Counted from the first letter of the stretch, positions 1 to 12,202 are shown. The stretch: 64,000 nucleotides of DNA from Microbacterium hydrocarbonoxydans (GCF_900105205.1 NZ_FNSQ01000005.1:1860001-1924000); one strand, 5' to 3'. The notes: a model not told the origin generated them from the sequence alone. Numbers and translations are program-made.

Positions 1-662
1 GCCTGCGCAGCAGGTGCTGCGGCGGGCGCGGCACCCGAACCGACACGGGCGAGCACGGCGCCGACGGCGACCGTCTCGTCTTCACCGGCGACGATCTCCT
101 GCAGCACACCGGCCACAGGCGAGGGGATCTCGGTGTCGACCTTGTCGGTGGAGATCTCCAGCAGAGCCTCATCGACCTCGACGGAGTCGCCGACCTGCTT
201 CAGCCACCGGGTGACGGTGCCCTCGGTCACGCTCTCGCCGAGTTCGGGGAGGACGATGTCGGTGGCGTCGCCGGACGCGGCGGGCGCGGGCTCCGCGGGG
301 GCCTCAGCGGGTGCAGCGGGAGCTTCGGCCGGCGCTGCGGCTGCCTCGGCCTGAGCAGGCTCGGGAGCCTGCTCCTCGGCCGGAGCGGCGGCTGCAGGGG
401 CATCCTGCGCGGGAGCTGCAGAGCTGCCGTCGCCGATACGCGCGAGCAGCGCGCCGACCTCGACGGTCTCATCCTCGGCGACGAGGATCTCCTCGATCAC
501 ACCGGTGACGGGGGAGGGGATCTCGGTGTCGACCTTGTCGGTCGAGATCTCGAGCAGGCCCTCATCCGCCTGCACGGTGTCTCCCACCTGCTTGAGCCAG
601 CGGGTGACCGTACCCTCTGTGACGCTCTCGCCGAGAGCGGGGAGGACGACGGATGTGCTCAT
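1..662 (-). CDS. sucB: 2-oxoglutarate dehydrogenase E2, dihydrolipoamide succinyltransferase, N-terminal part
   Basis: The visible 220 residues hold two lipoyl domains joined by a long Ala/Pro/Glu linker. Each has the lipoylation loop [14 protein letters not shown], with the modified lysine near residues 43 and 174. The start is ATG at 662, after an AAGGAGA ribosome site about 8 bases upstream. The E1-binding and catalytic acyltransferase domains lie beyond the left edge, so the gene is partial. In the family, the lipoyl arm carries the succinyl group from E1 to CoA and is then reoxidised by the E3 enzyme, whose gene (lpd) lies just upstream in the same direction. Two lipoyl domains are usual for actinobacterial E2 proteins. 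Without the catalytic domain, a pyruvate or branched-chain E2 cannot be fully excluded. Confidence 0.88.
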   Translation of the reverse strand, partial: MSTSVVLPALGESVTEGTVTRWLKQVGDTVQADEGLLEISTDKVDTEIPSPVTGVIEEILVAEDETVEVGALLARIGDGSSAAPAQDAPAAAAPAEEQAPEPAQAEAAAAPAEAPAAPAEAPAEPAPAASGDATDIVLPELGESVTEGTVTRWLKQVGDSVEVDEALLEISTDKVDTEIPSPVAGVLQEIVAGEDETVAVGAVLARVGSGAAPAAAPAAQ

Positions 663-729
663 GACTGAGTCTCCTTCAGGAAGTTGTTTGACGCTTGTCT
701 AGCTTAGTGACCTGCGCACCGGTTGGTGC

Positions 730-2103
730 TCACAGGGCGTGGAGTGGCTTTCCCGCGAGAGCGAGGAATGCTTCGCCCAGCGCCTCGCTCTGGGTCGGGT
801 GCGCGTGGATCAGCGGCGCGATGTCCTCGGGGTGGGCCTCCCACGCGACGGCCAACTGGCCCTCGGTGATCAGCTCGCCCACGCGGTCGCCCAGCAGGTG
901 CACGCCGACGACGGGGCCGTCCTTGAGGCGCACGACCTTGACCAGACCGGCGGTGCCGATGATCTCGCTCTTGCCGTTGCCCGCGAGGTTGTACTCGTAC
1001 GACACCACGCCGTCGGCGCCATGCTCGGCGACGGCGGCCTCCTCGGTGACGCCGACCGAGGCGACCTCGGGGCTGGAGTAGGTGACCTTCGGGATTTGCA
1101 CGTCGGGGATGTTCGCGGGGGAGAGCCCCGCGATCCGCTCGGCGACGGCGATGCCCTGCTGGAACCCGCGGTGCGCGAGCTGGAGCCCTGGCGTGATGTC
1201 TCCGACCGCCCACACACCGGGGACGCCGGTGCGCAGGTCCTGGTCGACCGTGACGAACCCGCGGTCCAGGGTCACCCCGGCATCCTCGAAGCCGAGGTCC
1301 GCGGTGACGGGGCCCCGGCCCACGGCGACCAGCAGGTAGTCGGCGGTGAACTCCTTGCCGTCCTCGAGCGTGACGGTCACGGAGCTGTCATCCTGGGTCG
1401 CCGTCTGGAAGCGCACGCCGAGGGAGTACTGGATGCCGCGGCGGCGGAAGGCGCGTTCGAGGCCCTTGCTCATCGCGATGTCCTCGTTGGGCACGAGGTG
1501 AGGCAGCGCCTCGATGATCGTGACCTCGGTGCCGAAGGAGCGCCAGACGCTGGCGAACTCGACGCCGATGACGCCGCCGCCGAGGATCAGGACGCGCTCG
1601 GGGATGACATCGAGCTCCAGCGCCTGCTCGCTTGTGAGGACACGGCCGCCGATCTCGAGGCCTGGAAGCGTGCGGCTGTACGAGCCGGTGGCGAGGACGA
1701 CGTCGGCGCCGACGTACACGTCATCGCCCACGCTGACCGAGCGGTCGGCGTTGAGGCGGCCGGTGCCGGCGACGGTCGTGATGCCGCGCGCCTTCACGAG
1801 TCCTTCGAGTCCCTTGTACTTCTTCGCGACGATCCCCTCGCGGTACGCGCGGACTCCGGCGGGGTCGATGCCGTCGAGCGTGGCGGAGATGCCGACGTGC
1901 GCGGCATCGCGGACGTGCTCGGCCACCTCGGCCGCATGCAGCAGGGCCTTGGTGGGGATGCAGCCGCGGTGGAGGCAGGTGCCGCCGACCTTGTCCTTCT
2001 CGATCAGGGCGACGGACTTGCCGAGCTCGCTGGCGCGCAGCGCGGCGGCGTACCCGCCGCTGCCGCCGCCCAGGACGACGATGTCGAAGGTGTGCGTGGT
2101 CAT
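730..2103 (-). CDS. lpdA: Dihydrolipoyl dehydrogenase (E3)
   Basis: A 457-residue flavoprotein of normal family length. It opens with the FAD dinucleotide fold GGGSGG (residues 12-17), followed by the redox disulfide motif GGTCLHRGCIPTK (Cys43 and Cys48). A second GGGVIG fold binds NAD, and the C-terminal dimerisation domain carries the HAHPT catalytic histidine. It reoxidises the dihydrolipoyl arms of 2-oxo acid dehydrogenases, here probably those of the adjacent sucB product. Two ATGs compete. ATG at 2109 overlaps the pepA stop as ATGA, but sits one base from AAGGAGG. ATG at 2103 lies about 7 bases from that site and is preferred. The gene is the middle of a pepA-lpd-sucB run. Confidence 0.96.
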   Translation of the reverse strand: MTTHTFDIVVLGGGSGGYAAALRASELGKSVALIEKDKVGGTCLHRGCIPTKALLHAAEVAEHVRDAAHVGISATLDGIDPAGVRAYREGIVAKKYKGLEGLVKARGITTVAGTGRLNADRSVSVGDDVYVGADVVLATGSYSRTLPGLEIGGRVLTSEQALELDVIPERVLILGGGVIGVEFASVWRSFGTEVTIIEALPHLVPNEDIAMSKGLERAFRRRGIQYSLGVRFQTATQDDSSVTVTLEDGKEFTADYLLVAVGRGPVTADLGFEDAGVTLDRGFVTVDQDLRTGVPGVWAVGDITPGLQLAHRGFQQGIAVAERIAGLSPANIPDVQIPKVTYSSPEVASVGVTEEAAVAEHGADGVVSYEYNLAGNGKSEIIGTAGLVKVVRLKDGPVVGVHLLGDRVGELITEGQLAVAWEAHPEDIAPLIHAHPTQSEALGEAFLALAGKPLHAL

Positions 2104-2105
2104 GG

Positions 2106-3580
2106 TCATGCCTCCTTGTGGGATGCTTCGGCGAACGCGATGATCGATCGGACCATCGCCCCGGTGGGGCCCTTGTCGGTGAAGCCGTACGGCGCACCGT
2201 TGTGCTCGGCGGAACCCGCGATGTCGAGGTGGACCCACGGGATCCGCGGCGCGTCCTTCTCGTCGGAGACCCGGCCGATGAAGCGTCGCAGGAACAGTCC
2301 CGCATACGACGCCCCGCCCATGCGGTCGCCCATGTTGGCGTTCTGCATGTCGGCGATGGGGGAATCGAGCGAGTCCTCCATGTAGTCGGGGAGGGGCATG
2401 TGCCAGGCCAGCTCGTCCGCGGCATCCGCGGCGGCCAGGAACTCGTCGACCGTGTCGTCGGCGCCGAAGACGCCGGTGTGCCGGTGGCCGAGGGCCATGA
2501 CGATCGCGCCGGTCAGTGTCGCCACGTCGAGGATGACGTCCGGGTGCTCGCGGCTGGCGGCGACCAGGCCGTCGGCGAGGACGAGGCGGCCCTCGGCATC
2601 CGTGTTCGGGACCTCGACGGTCGTGCCGTCCAGGAGTCGCAAGACGTCGCCGGGGCGCAGCGCGCGACCGGAGGGCATGTTGTCCGTGATGCACAGCCAG
2701 GCAGTGACCCGGACGGGGAGGCGCAGGGCGGCGATCGCCCGCAGTGCCGCGACGCTGGTCGCGGCACCCGCCATGTCGAACTTCATGCCGACCATCGAGG
2801 CCGCTGGCTTGAGCGAGAGCCCGCCCGTGTCGAACGTGATCCCCTTGCCGACGATCGCGATGTGACGGGCGGCGTCAGCCGGAGCGTAGTCGAGGCGGAC
2901 GAGGCGAGGAGGGCGGTCCGATCCCTGGGCGACACCGAGGATGCCCCCGAATCCCTGCTCGGCGAGTGCCGTCTCGTCGAGGATCTCGACAGTGACATCG
3001 TCCAGTCCCGCGACGCTGTCGGCCGCGCTCTGCGCCAGCTGCGCCGGGCTCTGCCACTCGGCGGGCACGAACACGAGATCCTTGATCAGCGCGACGGCCT
3101 CTCCCACGGCGACAGCCTTCGACACGGAGGCGTCGTCGAGGTCGGCATGCAGGACCACGGACGTGGCCCGTGTCTTGCCCGCCTCGCGGCGGTAGGAGTC
3201 GAAGCGGTAGCCGCCGAGGACGGCGCCCTCTGCGGCAGCGGCGGCGAACGGCTCGAGCCCGGGGGCCAGCGCCACCGACACGGTCTCGAACCCGGTGAGC
3301 GAGCGCAGCGCGGCACCGACGGCATTGCGGACGGCCGCGGCGTCGGGCGATGAGCCGGCGCCGACGACCGCGAACGGCAGGTCCGTCACGTCGGGGGCGT
3401 ACACGCGGCTGAACGCGGAGGCCTTGCCCGAGAAGCCGATGGCGGTGAGGGAGGCCGTGAGCCCCGGGTAGTCGGAGAGCGACTCGGGGAGTCGCCGATC
3501 TCGGGGATGACGAGCACTGCGGCGTCTGCAGCGCTTCCGGGGAACTGATCTGAGGTGCGCGAGAGCGCGGGAAGCGTCAT
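2106..3580 (-). pseudogene. pepA: Leucyl aminopeptidase, interrupted by one frameshift
   Basis: An M17 metallo-aminopeptidase. The C-terminal catalytic domain is well conserved: VGKGITFDTGGLSLKP, FDMAGAAT, NTDAEGRLVLADGL and ITDNMPSGRA carry the two-metal ligands and active-site residues. The product removes N-terminal residues from peptides in the cytoplasm. The reading frame begins at ATG 3580 (MTLPALSRTSDQFPG...) but leaves frame near 3486-3489, a run of four G on the plus strand. Restoring one base there gives an uninterrupted ...PEIGDSPESLSDYPGL... that joins the downstream frame, which is open from about 3480 to 2106. The damage is a single homopolymer deletion with no other decay, so a sequencing error is more likely than gene loss. 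The stop overlaps the first ATG of lpd. Confidence 0.85.
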
Positions 3581-3673
3581 GCCTCCATCCTAGGGATGCT
3601 GGTGCGCGCCGACGCGGCCACAGGTGTTCGCTCTCAGCATGACGGTCGCCGCCCGCCGGTCGGACCGTGCTCG

Positions 3674-3679
3674 TAGCAT
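3674..3679 (+). promoter_or_regulatory. -10 box of a leaderless PAC2 transcript
   Basis: TAGCAT fits TANNNT and ends six bases before ATG 3686. That is the spacing expected if transcription starts at or next to the start codon. No convincing -35 or ribosome site is needed or seen. Confidence 0.5.
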
Positions 3680-3685
3680 GGAGTC

Positions 3686-4627
3686 ATGCCCTTCTCCGGA
3701 GAGATCCATGAACGTGTGGCGAACGCGCCGGTGGTACCGCGCGGGCTGCCCCTTGTCCTCCTCCTCACTGGTTTCACCGACGCGGGCAGCGCCGTGTCCG
3801 GCCTGATCGAGCACCTGCGCGAGACGACATCGCCGCAGCCGATCGCGGTCTTCGACAACGACGTCCTGCTGGACTATCGCGCCCGACGTCCGGTCATCTC
3901 GTTCGACCAGGACCACCTCACCGAGTTCCGCCCTGCGCGGCTCGAGCTGTCCCTCGCCACCGACGCGCTCGGTCAGAAGTTCCTGCTCCTGGCCGGCTAT
4001 GAGCCGGACTTCGCCTGGAACGAGTTCGCGCGCACGGTGCTCGAACTCGCCGACGAGTTCGAGGTGTCCGGGCTCAACTGGGTCCACTCGATCGCGATGC
4101 CGGTGCCGCACACGCGGCCCATCGGCACCACGGTCAGCGGAAATCGCCGTGAGCTCACCGTCGCGCACTCTGTCTGGCGTCCGCGGACGCAGGTGCCGGC
4201 GACGGCGGGCCACCTGCTCGAGTTCCGCTTCGCGGAACACGGTGACCGGGTCGTCGGATTCGTCCTGCTCGTGCCGCACTACCTCGCCGAGACCGAGAAC
4301 CCGGATGCCGTGATCGCCGCTGCGGAGCGGTTGATGGCCGCCACCGGACTCGTGCTCATCCTCGACGAGGTGCAGGAGCGGCGCGAGGACTACCTCGCCA
4401 GGGTCGACGAGCAGGTCCTCGGCAACGACGAGCTGCAGCAGATGGTGCAGGGTCTCGAGCGTCGCTACGACGCGTACATGGCAGGGCGCGACCCGGAGGA
4501 CGGCTCGTACGACGAAGGCGGATTCAACGAGCGCGACCTCCCGAGTGCCGACGAGTTGGCCGCCGAGCTGGAGCGCTACCTCGCGTCGCGGCCGAGCGGC
4601 GACGAGGACAAGCCGGGTCGCGGCTGA
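3686..4627 (+). CDS. PAC2 family protein
   Basis: A 313-residue protein with the PAC2 (proteasome assembly chaperone 2) fold: LPLVLLLTGFTDAGSAVSGLIEHL at the N-terminus, FLLLAGYEPDFAWNEFA, and a conserved ...WVHSIAMPVPHTRP... segment. The acidic C-terminal tail (SADELAAELERYL) is typical of the actinobacterial branch. In archaea and eukaryotes the fold assists proteasome assembly. The function of bacterial members is not settled, and this genus is not known to need the proteasome link. The gene stands alone between divergent pepA and sigA. ATG 3686 follows a TANNNT box by six bases, suggesting a leaderless message. Family assignment is secure, role is not. Confidence 0.85.
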   Translation: MPFSGEIHERVANAPVVPRGLPLVLLLTGFTDAGSAVSGLIEHLRETTSPQPIAVFDNDVLLDYRARRPVISFDQDHLTEFRPARLELSLATDALGQKFLLLAGYEPDFAWNEFARTVLELADEFEVSGLNWVHSIAMPVPHTRPIGTTVSGNRRELTVAHSVWRPRTQVPATAGHLLEFRFAEHGDRVVGFVLLVPHYLAETENPDAVIAAAERLMAATGLVLILDEVQERREDYLARVDEQVLGNDELQQMVQGLERRYDAYMAGRDPEDGSYDEGGFNERDLPSADELAAELERYLASRPSGDEDKPGRG

Positions 4628-4698
4628 GATCGGTGCCACGAACTTCGTCGCAATGCACCTGCATGCCCACACGTGTGCGATACTAGGACTCTGACCCG

Positions 4699-4734
4699 TT
4701 GTCAATCGATCTTTTCGGAGATCTGACTTGACAA
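4699..4734 (+). promoter_or_regulatory. Inverted repeat and TTGACA box upstream of sigA
   Basis: TTGTCAA at 4699-4705 and TTGACAA at 4728-4734 are 7-base arms of an inverted repeat. The second contains a perfect -35 hexamer, TTGACA (4728-4733). No strong -10 box follows at 16-18 bases (CGAAAT is the only candidate), so this may be a promoter, an operator or both. The spacing to the GTG start of sigA is about 60 bases. Confidence 0.35.
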
Positions 4735-4794
4735 GGGTCTTACTAGTGTCCGAAATGCTCCGGGGCCTGTGAGCGGCCCCGTGAAAGGCGAAAC

Positions 4795-6026
<1,232 letters not shown>

Positions 6027-6027
<1 letters not shown>

Positions 6028-6719
6028 TGCAGGCGAACGAGGGCAAGGCGCTCGAGGCGAGGGTCGACGGCAAGAGCTATGCACGTATCCCGCTGCGCAC
6101 GCGCGTCGTGATGCCGAACGACGACCTCGACTCCGTGGTCGTCGAGTACGCGAAGGACGCCGTGCAGCCGGGCGACCTGCTGTTCGTGACCGAGAAGATC
6201 GTCGCGATCACGCAGGGACGCTCCTACCGTCTCGATGAGATCACCCCGCGTCCGCTCGCGCGTTTCCTTTCGCGCTACGTGGTCCGCACGTCCTACGGCA
6301 TCGGCCTCGGCATGCCCGAGACGATGGAGATGGCACTGCGAGAGTGCGGCACGCTGCGGATCCTGTTCGCCGCAGGAGTCTCGGTCGTCACGAAGGCCTT
6401 CGGGCGACGCGGCGACTTCTATCGCATCGCCGGCGACAAGGCGCGCGCCATCGACGGGCCCACCAAGAACACGATCCCGCCGTACAACCAGGCGGTCGTG
6501 CTCGGCCCGAAGAACCCGCGCGAGGTCGCACAGCGTCTGCAGAAGCTGCTCGGGGGAGACCTCGACGTGGCCGTGGTCGACATCAACGACATCGGCGGCA
6601 ACATCCTGGGCTCGACCCTCGACAAGGCCGGCGAGCGTCGACTCGTGCAGATCCTCGGCGACAACCCGCTCGGTCAGGCGACGCAGTCGACGCCGATGGG
6701 CATCGTCCGCGAGGTCTGA
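6027..6719 (+). CDS. Coenzyme F420-0:L-glutamate ligase-like (CofE/FbiB N-domain family) protein
   Basis: A 230-residue protein whose motifs match the F420-0:gamma-glutamyl ligase fold: TRVVMPNDDLD, GDLLFVTEKIVAITQGRS, and a C-terminal DINDIGGNILGSTLD segment that in the family helps bind metal and GTP. Known CofE enzymes add glutamates to F420-0 using GTP. This protein lacks the C-terminal reductase domain found in FbiB. Its start overlaps the sigA stop by one base, an unusual genetic partner. No other F420 biosynthesis gene is visible here, so it may act on a different acceptor. The family fold is secure; the exact reaction is inference. Confidence 0.7.
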
Positions 6720-6743
6720 CGACCCGCACGCCGCACGACAGAG

Positions 6744-6772
6744 AAGGCCCGGATGCTGAGCATCCGGGCCTT
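6744..6772. terminator. Bidirectional hairpin terminator
   Basis: A perfect 13-base stem (AAGGCCCGGATGC and its complement) encloses a 3-base loop, followed by a T-rich tract. It lies between the converging sigA operon and the ATP-grasp gene and can serve both. Confidence 0.85.
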
Positions 6773-6794
6773 CCTCGTTCGTGGGGTCGCTGCG

Positions 6795-7811
6795 TCAGAA
6801 GCCGATGGCCGCCTGGTAGCGCGGCTTGTGACCGGTGCGGATGCCGGTGACGCTCGGCTTGTTCTCGTAGACGCCGGCTCCCCAGTTGCCCTCGACGAGC
6901 ACGGGGCCGTCCGGGGTGACCACGACGTCCCACCCGACGTACTGCACCTGCGGTACGACGCGGGCGACCTGGTCGACGAAGTCGCGGACCTCGTCCATCA
7001 TCGGCAGCTGGAAGTCGGCGATCGGGAAGCCGGAGTCGGGGTGGGTGACGTGGACGTGTCCGTGCGAGTCGTAGCCGGAGCCGACGGAGTGGCCGTTCTC
7101 GTCGAGCATCGTGTAGAAGCCGCCGAAGCTCATCTGGTCACTCACGGCGCCGCGGCCGAACTTCTGCGCCATCGCGAGGATGTGCGTCTTCTCGCCGTCG
7201 AAGAAGGCGGTGATGCGAGTCGTGTTGACCGTGCCGGGGCAGACGGCCGCGAGGTCGGCGTGCTGGCGGATGACCTCTTCCACGAGGACCTGCTTCTTCG
7301 ACAGCAGCTCGGCGTGGAAGGCGTCCCAGTCGGTGACGTCCGCCGCATGGTAGCGGTGCACGCCGGTGCCGGCCTGACCATGGGTCTCCTTCACCACGAT
7401 CGTGCCCTGCCGCTCGGTGAACTCACGAAGCTGGGCGGCGTTGCCCTCGACGATCAGCATCCATTCGCGCTTCAGGAACGCGTCGAAGACGGCGTTGAAC
7501 TCCGCCTTGTCGTGGAAGAGGTGCCGGTAGTCGGGGTGGTCGTACTTCTGCGAGATCTCGTTCGACACCGGGTGGGTCATGAACGTGTCGCGTTCCGCCT
7601 TGGTGAGGATGGCGAAGTCGTAGTCGATGTAGTCCTGGAAGCCGACGTTGTGGCGTCCGGCCGACCAGAGCATGTCGACCACGACGAGCGGCACGGCCTT
7701 GCCATGCTGTGTCGATGCCTCCTTCGCCCTCTCGATCACCGAGGCGACGTCGATACGACGGGCGCGCGCCAGCAGATAGCGAAGACGGGGAACGGGGGAA
7801 AAGCGGGACAT
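6795..7811 (-). CDS. Sugar-transfer-associated ATP-grasp protein
   Basis: A 338-residue protein with the ATP-grasp ligase pattern: a nucleotide-binding lysine in GTIVVKETHGQAGTGVHRY, a central hinge QVLVEEVIRQH, and a C-terminal metal/phosphate site GWDVVVTPDGPVLVEGNWGAG. Such enzymes activate a carboxylate as acyl phosphate and join it to an amine or other acceptor. This subfamily is often found near cell-surface polymer genes. ATG 7811 is chosen because GGAG lies five bases upstream. It is divergent from the alanine racemase pair, 79 bases away, which may point to cell-wall amino acid chemistry (inference). The substrate cannot be read from sequence. Confidence 0.72.
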   Translation of the reverse strand: MSRFSPVPRLRYLLARARRIDVASVIERAKEASTQHGKAVPLVVVDMLWSAGRHNVGFQDYIDYDFAILTKAERDTFMTHPVSNEISQKYDHPDYRHLFHDKAEFNAVFDAFLKREWMLIVEGNAAQLREFTERQGTIVVKETHGQAGTGVHRYHAADVTDWDAFHAELLSKKQVLVEEVIRQHADLAAVCPGTVNTTRITAFFDGEKTHILAMAQKFGRGAVSDQMSFGGFYTMLDENGHSVGSGYDSHGHVHVTHPDSGFPIADFQLPMMDEVRDFVDQVARVVPQVQYVGWDVVVTPDGPVLVEGNWGAGVYENKPSVTGIRTGHKPRYQAAIGF

Positions 7812-7878
7812 GGATCTCCAAGGTCGGGGTCCTCTCCAGTCTACGGGGGGCGCACACGGCATCCTGAGAAGCCGGAGC

Positions 7879-7884
7879 TAGGGT
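7879..7884 (+). promoter_or_regulatory. -10 box of a leaderless racemase operon
   Basis: TAGGGT is followed by exactly six bases and then GTG 7891. This supports the GTG as the true start of the first racemase gene and suggests a leaderless transcript. Confidence 0.5.
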
Positions 7885-7890
7885 GGAAGG

Positions 7891-8598
7891 GTGTGTGAGA
7901 CGACATCCAGCTCCCGTCCTCGGGCGATGATCTCGCGGTCGGCTCTGGCTGCCGCGGCTGCCACCGCCGTCGACTCCGGCGGACGGATCGCAGACCTGCG
8001 CAGGGACGCCTGGGGGCACGGCGTGCTGCCGGTCGCCCACGCCGTCATCGCGGCGGGTGCCGCCGCAGTCCGCGTCGACCACCCCGACGAAGCCGAGACC
8101 CTGCGCCTCGAGGGGATCGAGGCAGTCGTCGACGCCGAACCGGACATCGATCCCGTCCTTCTCTACGGGCTCCCCGACGTGGAGGGCTCGCTCTTGACCG
8201 CCCCGGTGATGCGGCTCGCGGGGCGCGTGCTGTCGACGAAGCCGCTGAAGACCGGCGATGCCGTCTCCTACGGATACACCTATCGGGCGACGCGCGACAC
8301 GACCGCCGCGCTCATCACCGGCGGATATGCCCAGGGCATCGTGCGTGCGCTCGGCAACGCGGCGGACGTCGAGATCGACGGGGTGCTGCGTCCGATCGTG
8401 GGGCGCGTCGCGATGGACGTGTGCGTCATCGACCTGCAGGGTGCGTCGGCGGTCGCGCCAGGCACCGAGGCCACCTACTTCGGGGGCACCGGCGCCGCGG
8501 GTCCGGGGCTCGCCCGGTGGAGCGCCGTGACCGGACTGACCGTCGCCGAGCTCCTGACCGTCGCCGCAGCCCACGCCGACCGGGGGTGGGAGGCATGA
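7891..8598 (+). CDS. Alanine racemase C-terminal-domain protein with a reduced barrel
   Basis: A 235-residue protein. Residues ~110-235 match the alanine racemase C-terminal domain, including GDAVSYGYTYRA with the catalytic tyrosine at 127, then VGRVAMDVCVIDL and PGLARWSAVTGLTVAELL. The N-terminal part is a shortened relic of the PLP barrel, about 100 residues instead of ~240. Its PLP-lysine motif reads LRRDAWGHG, so the lysine is replaced by Arg37. By itself it should not form the PLP Schiff base. It overlaps the next gene by four bases (ATGA), and that gene has the lysine but not the tyrosine motif. The two may form one heteromeric enzyme. GTG 7891 is supported by the TAGGGT box six bases upstream. 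Confidence 0.75.
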   Translation: MCETTSSSRPRAMISRSALAAAAATAVDSGGRIADLRRDAWGHGVLPVAHAVIAAGAAAVRVDHPDEAETLRLEGIEAVVDAEPDIDPVLLYGLPDVEGSLLTAPVMRLAGRVLSTKPLKTGDAVSYGYTYRATRDTTAALITGGYAQGIVRALGNAADVEIDGVLRPIVGRVAMDVCVIDLQGASAVAPGTEATYFGGTGAAGPGLARWSAVTGLTVAELLTVAAAHADRGWEA

Positions 8599-9635
8599 CG
8601 CGTCCTGAGCTGCGCATCCGCACCGATCGCTTCGTGTCGAACATCCACGCAGTCCGCGATCGCATCGCGCCGTCTGAGCTCATGGTCGTCCTGAAGGACG
8701 ACGCCTACGGGCACGGCCTGGACTGGGCCGTCGAGGCGGCTCGGGATGCCGGGGTGCTGTGGTACGGCACCTATGACGTCGCCGGCGGTGTCGCGACGCG
8801 TCGCGTGCTGGGTGACGACGGCCGCATCTTCGCCTGGGTCACCTCCACCGACGCCGAGATCGACGAGGCGCTGGCCCGCGGCATCGATCTGGGCGTCGGC
8901 TCACAGGAGTACCTGGCGCGTATCGTCGCCCGAGCGCGGGAGCGCGGCGCGACCGCGCGCATCCATCTCAAGATCGACACCGGACTGCACCGCAACGGAC
9001 TGCTGCCGGAGGAGTGGCCGCAGGCGACCGACGAGGTCCGCCGTGCCGAGGCAGACGGGCACGTTCTGCTCGTCGGCATCTGGAGTCACCTCGCCGAGGC
9101 CAGCGACCCCGAGGACGACGAGGCCCAGACCGCGTTCCTCGAGGCCGTCCGGATCGTCGAGGCCTCGGGCGCGACACCGGAGGCTCTCCACCTGACCGCC
9201 TCCGCTGCGTCGTGGTGGCGTCCCGAGCTGCGCGGCACGGTGTCGCGCATCGGGGCGTTCTGCTACGGCATCCGCTCGGCTGACGGCCCGGACATCCCCG
9301 GTGTCGCGCCGGTCGCCGAGCTCGTCGCGACCGTGGTGGGCATCGAGGAGGATGCCGCGGAGATCTCGATCGGGTCCTTCGACGGCATCCCCTCGACGCT
9401 CGTCGGCGCGGAGGTCGGGACCGACGCCGGCACGCGTGCTCTGCAGAGCATCCGGGCCACCACGTCTCTGGTCGCCGGATGGCCGGGGATGCGGGTCGGC
9501 GATCCCGTGTGGCTCTTCGGCGCGGGCGAGCACGGCGAGAGCAGTGCGACGACCCTCGCTGAGCGGATCGACACCGTCGGCGAGGAGATCCTCACCCGGC
9601 TCACTCCGCGGGTCCGTCGAGTGATCGTCGACTGA
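8595..9635 (+). CDS. Alanine racemase-like PLP-barrel protein
   Basis: A 346-residue protein with a full alanine racemase N-terminal barrel: MVVLKDDAYGHG places the PLP lysine at 34, followed by LKIDTGLHRNGL, VGIWSHLAEA, LTASAA and RIGAFCYG. The C-terminal domain is degenerate. The position that normally reads VSYG, carrying the catalytic tyrosine, reads SIGS, while GDPVWLFG and EEILTRLTPRVRRVIVD remain. In normal alanine racemase the lysine of one subunit works with the tyrosine of its partner, so this product plus the upstream product could rebuild a complete site (inference). A different amino acid substrate is possible. The ATGA overlap indicates coupled translation. Confidence 0.78.
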   Translation: MTRPELRIRTDRFVSNIHAVRDRIAPSELMVVLKDDAYGHGLDWAVEAARDAGVLWYGTYDVAGGVATRRVLGDDGRIFAWVTSTDAEIDEALARGIDLGVGSQEYLARIVARARERGATARIHLKIDTGLHRNGLLPEEWPQATDEVRRAEADGHVLLVGIWSHLAEASDPEDDEAQTAFLEAVRIVEASGATPEALHLTASAASWWRPELRGTVSRIGAFCYGIRSADGPDIPGVAPVAELVATVVGIEEDAAEISIGSFDGIPSTLVGAEVGTDAGTRALQSIRATTSLVAGWPGMRVGDPVWLFGAGEHGESSATTLAERIDTVGEEILTRLTPRVRRVIVD

Positions 9636-9653
9636 TCCACCGGTTAACGAAAG

Positions 9654-9680
9654 CGGAGCCCGTCGACAGGACGGGCTCCG
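9654..9680. terminator. Hairpin terminator between converging genes
   Basis: An 11-base perfect stem (CGGAGCCCGTC and its complement) closes a 5-base loop. It lies between the racemase pair and the converging small gene and probably serves both. Confidence 0.75.
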
Positions 9681-9701
9681 AGGCGGATCAGACCGAGTGG
9701 C

Positions 9702-9914
9702 TCAGTCGATCAGACGAGAGGTCTCGTCGTGCCAGCTCGTTGCGATGCTGCGAAGCTTCTCTTCGTACTTGCGGCCGTGGTGAGCGCAGAAGAGCAGTTC
9801 GGAGCCGTTGACCTCGGCCGCGATGTAGGCCTGAGCGCCACAGGAATCACAGCGATCCATGGCGGTCAGGCGGAACTCGACGGCGGAGGTCTCACGTTCG
9901 GTCGTTGCGTTCAT
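9702..9914 (-). CDS. DUF7455-like small zinc-binding protein
   Basis: A 70-residue protein with RCDSCGAQAYIAAEVNGSELLFCAHHGRKYEEKL. The CxxC and CxHH ligands suggest one bound zinc ion. AAGGAGG lies seven bases before ATG 9914, a strong ribosome site. The family is common in actinobacteria and has no proven function that I know of. It sits directly ahead of parE on the opposite strand. Confidence 0.75.
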   Translation of the reverse strand: MNATTERETSAVEFRLTAMDRCDSCGAQAYIAAEVNGSELLFCAHHGRKYEEKLRSIATSWHDETSRLID

Positions 9915-10082
9915 CTCGGTGCCTCCTTGAGTGTCGGGTCCGCTGGTTGGGCGTGTTCAATACAACCACGCTGCAGGCCCACCCATGCCCGGTTTGCGGC
10001 GTGTTTCGCTCAGCGCGTACGCCCGCCGTGCCCAGTGGTGGCCCGTGGGGAGTGTCGGCGGCCTCCGGGGCGGTCCCGCGAA

Positions 10083-10088
10083 TAGACT
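10083..10088 (+). promoter_or_regulatory. -10 box upstream of parE
   Basis: TAGACT fits TANNNT and ends eight bases before GTG 10097, so the leader is absent or very short. A GGAG at 10090-10093 could still serve as a weak ribosome site. Confidence 0.4.
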
Positions 10089-10096
10089 CGGAGATT

Positions 10097-12199
<2,103 letters not shown>

Positions 12200-12202
12200 G
12201 CG

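Noticed and set aside
4741..4746. TACTAG as the -10 box of sigA
   Set aside because: Only seven bases separate it from the TTGACA box, too few for a sigma-70 promoter, and no other -35 fits at 16-18 bases.
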